A DNA stretch of 13,492 nucleotides from NCBI GenBank assembly GCA_011046145.1, contig DSBA01000075.1, positions 1-13,492 on the forward strand. Direction: 5' to 3'. Position 1 is the first letter of the stretch. Each line of letters begins with the position of its first letter. Position numbers and translations under genes: made by a program. This stretch comes from Candidatus Uhrbacteria bacterium (GTDB lineage Bacteria; Patescibacteriota; Patescibacteriia; CAIXNZ01). Positions 13,412 to 13,492 of this stretch are shown one piece after another. A model generated the notes under the pieces. That model was not told the DNA's origin, searched no databases, and saw nothing but the letters and a program-made list of their open reading frames with translations.

Positions 13412-13492
13412 ATGGTAAGATGTTCAAAATGTTTTAATAAAAAACTTTGGCAATTAAGTAATGGGCGGTTAAAATGTCGCCAATGCCGTAAA
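13412..13492 (+). CDS. N-terminal zinc ribbon of a probable IS1595-type transposase (3' end cut by window)
   Basis: An open frame from ATG 13412 runs off the right edge, giving 27 residues. It contains two CxxC knuckles, RCSKCFNKK and LKCRQCRK, about 15 residues apart with a Gly-Arg turn between them (SNGRLKCRQC). This matches the zinc ribbon that opens IS1595/ISXO2-family transposases, where a CRxxF sequence normally follows. Too little is visible to find the catalytic domain or the inverted repeats, and another small zinc-ribbon protein is possible. It follows amrS by 29 bases but has its own promoter. Confidence 0.6.
   Translation, partial: MVRCSKCFNKKLWQLSNGRLKCRQCRK

Noticed and set aside
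1..13492. UGA read as glycine (code 25)
   Set aside because: TGA closes amrS, the coiled-coil M23 gene, the recombinase and the membrane-protein gene at expected ends, so the standard code fits.

Overview
The window reads as a chromosomal segment of a small-genome bacterium of the Candidate Phyla Radiation (Patescibacteria). The signs are A+T-rich DNA, tightly packed genes with 4-base overlaps, and no recognisable Shine-Dalgarno sequence before any start. It also carries families common in that group: two-helix type IV secretion (T4SS) pilin-like proteins, coiled-coil M23 peptidases, FG-GAP proteins and AmrS. This lineage call is an inference, because no rRNA or ribosomal protein is present. 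TGA ends several genes at normal family length (amrS, the coiled-coil M23 gene, the recombinase), so the standard code is used and the UGA=Gly lineages (Gracilibacteria/Absconditabacteria) are unlikely.

Layout. (1) 1-1299, plus strand: the 3' part of a tyrosine recombinase, overlapped by an unrecognised gene with a faint PD-(D/E)XK-like motif. (2) 1351-1384: a bidirectional hairpin terminator between convergent genes. (3) 1390-5865, minus strand, read right to left: a four-helix membrane protein, then three tandem paralogues, then a small HEXXH zincin. Each paralogue has a signal peptide, a six-cysteine module and a two-helix pilin-like segment, followed by a different extracytoplasmic enzyme domain: M23-like, C39-like and a second C39-like. 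(4) 6002-7234, minus: a coiled-coil M23 murein endopeptidase with its own promoter. (5) 7381-12333, minus: a compact five-gene run of thpR, an FG-GAP/L,D-transpeptidase, a TagA-Nudix fusion, a small unknown and gltX. It is closed by a 20-bp hairpin. (6) 12363-13382, plus: amrS, divergent from thpR. After it comes the 5' end of a probable IS1595-type transposase, cut by the window edge.

The most interesting part is region 3. A conserved N-terminal secretion, cysteine-module and pilin-like carrier is joined to interchangeable C-terminal hydrolases, as in polymorphic toxins. The predicted topology places both the cysteine module and the enzyme outside the membrane. If the carriers assemble like VirB2/TrbC pilins, the cell would display cysteine-peptidase and LytM domains on its surface, which would suit an episymbiont acting on a neighbour's envelope. 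That function is a hypothesis. Several other genes also concern the envelope (coiled-coil M23, L,D-transpeptidase, TagA-type glycosyltransferase).

Three genes (amrS, the coiled-coil M23 gene and the terminal transposase) have an exact TGNTATAAT extended -10 element only 6-9 bases before the start codon, which predicts leaderless mRNAs. No gap between genes exceeds about 140 bases, and no tRNA, rRNA, CRISPR array or riboswitch was seen.
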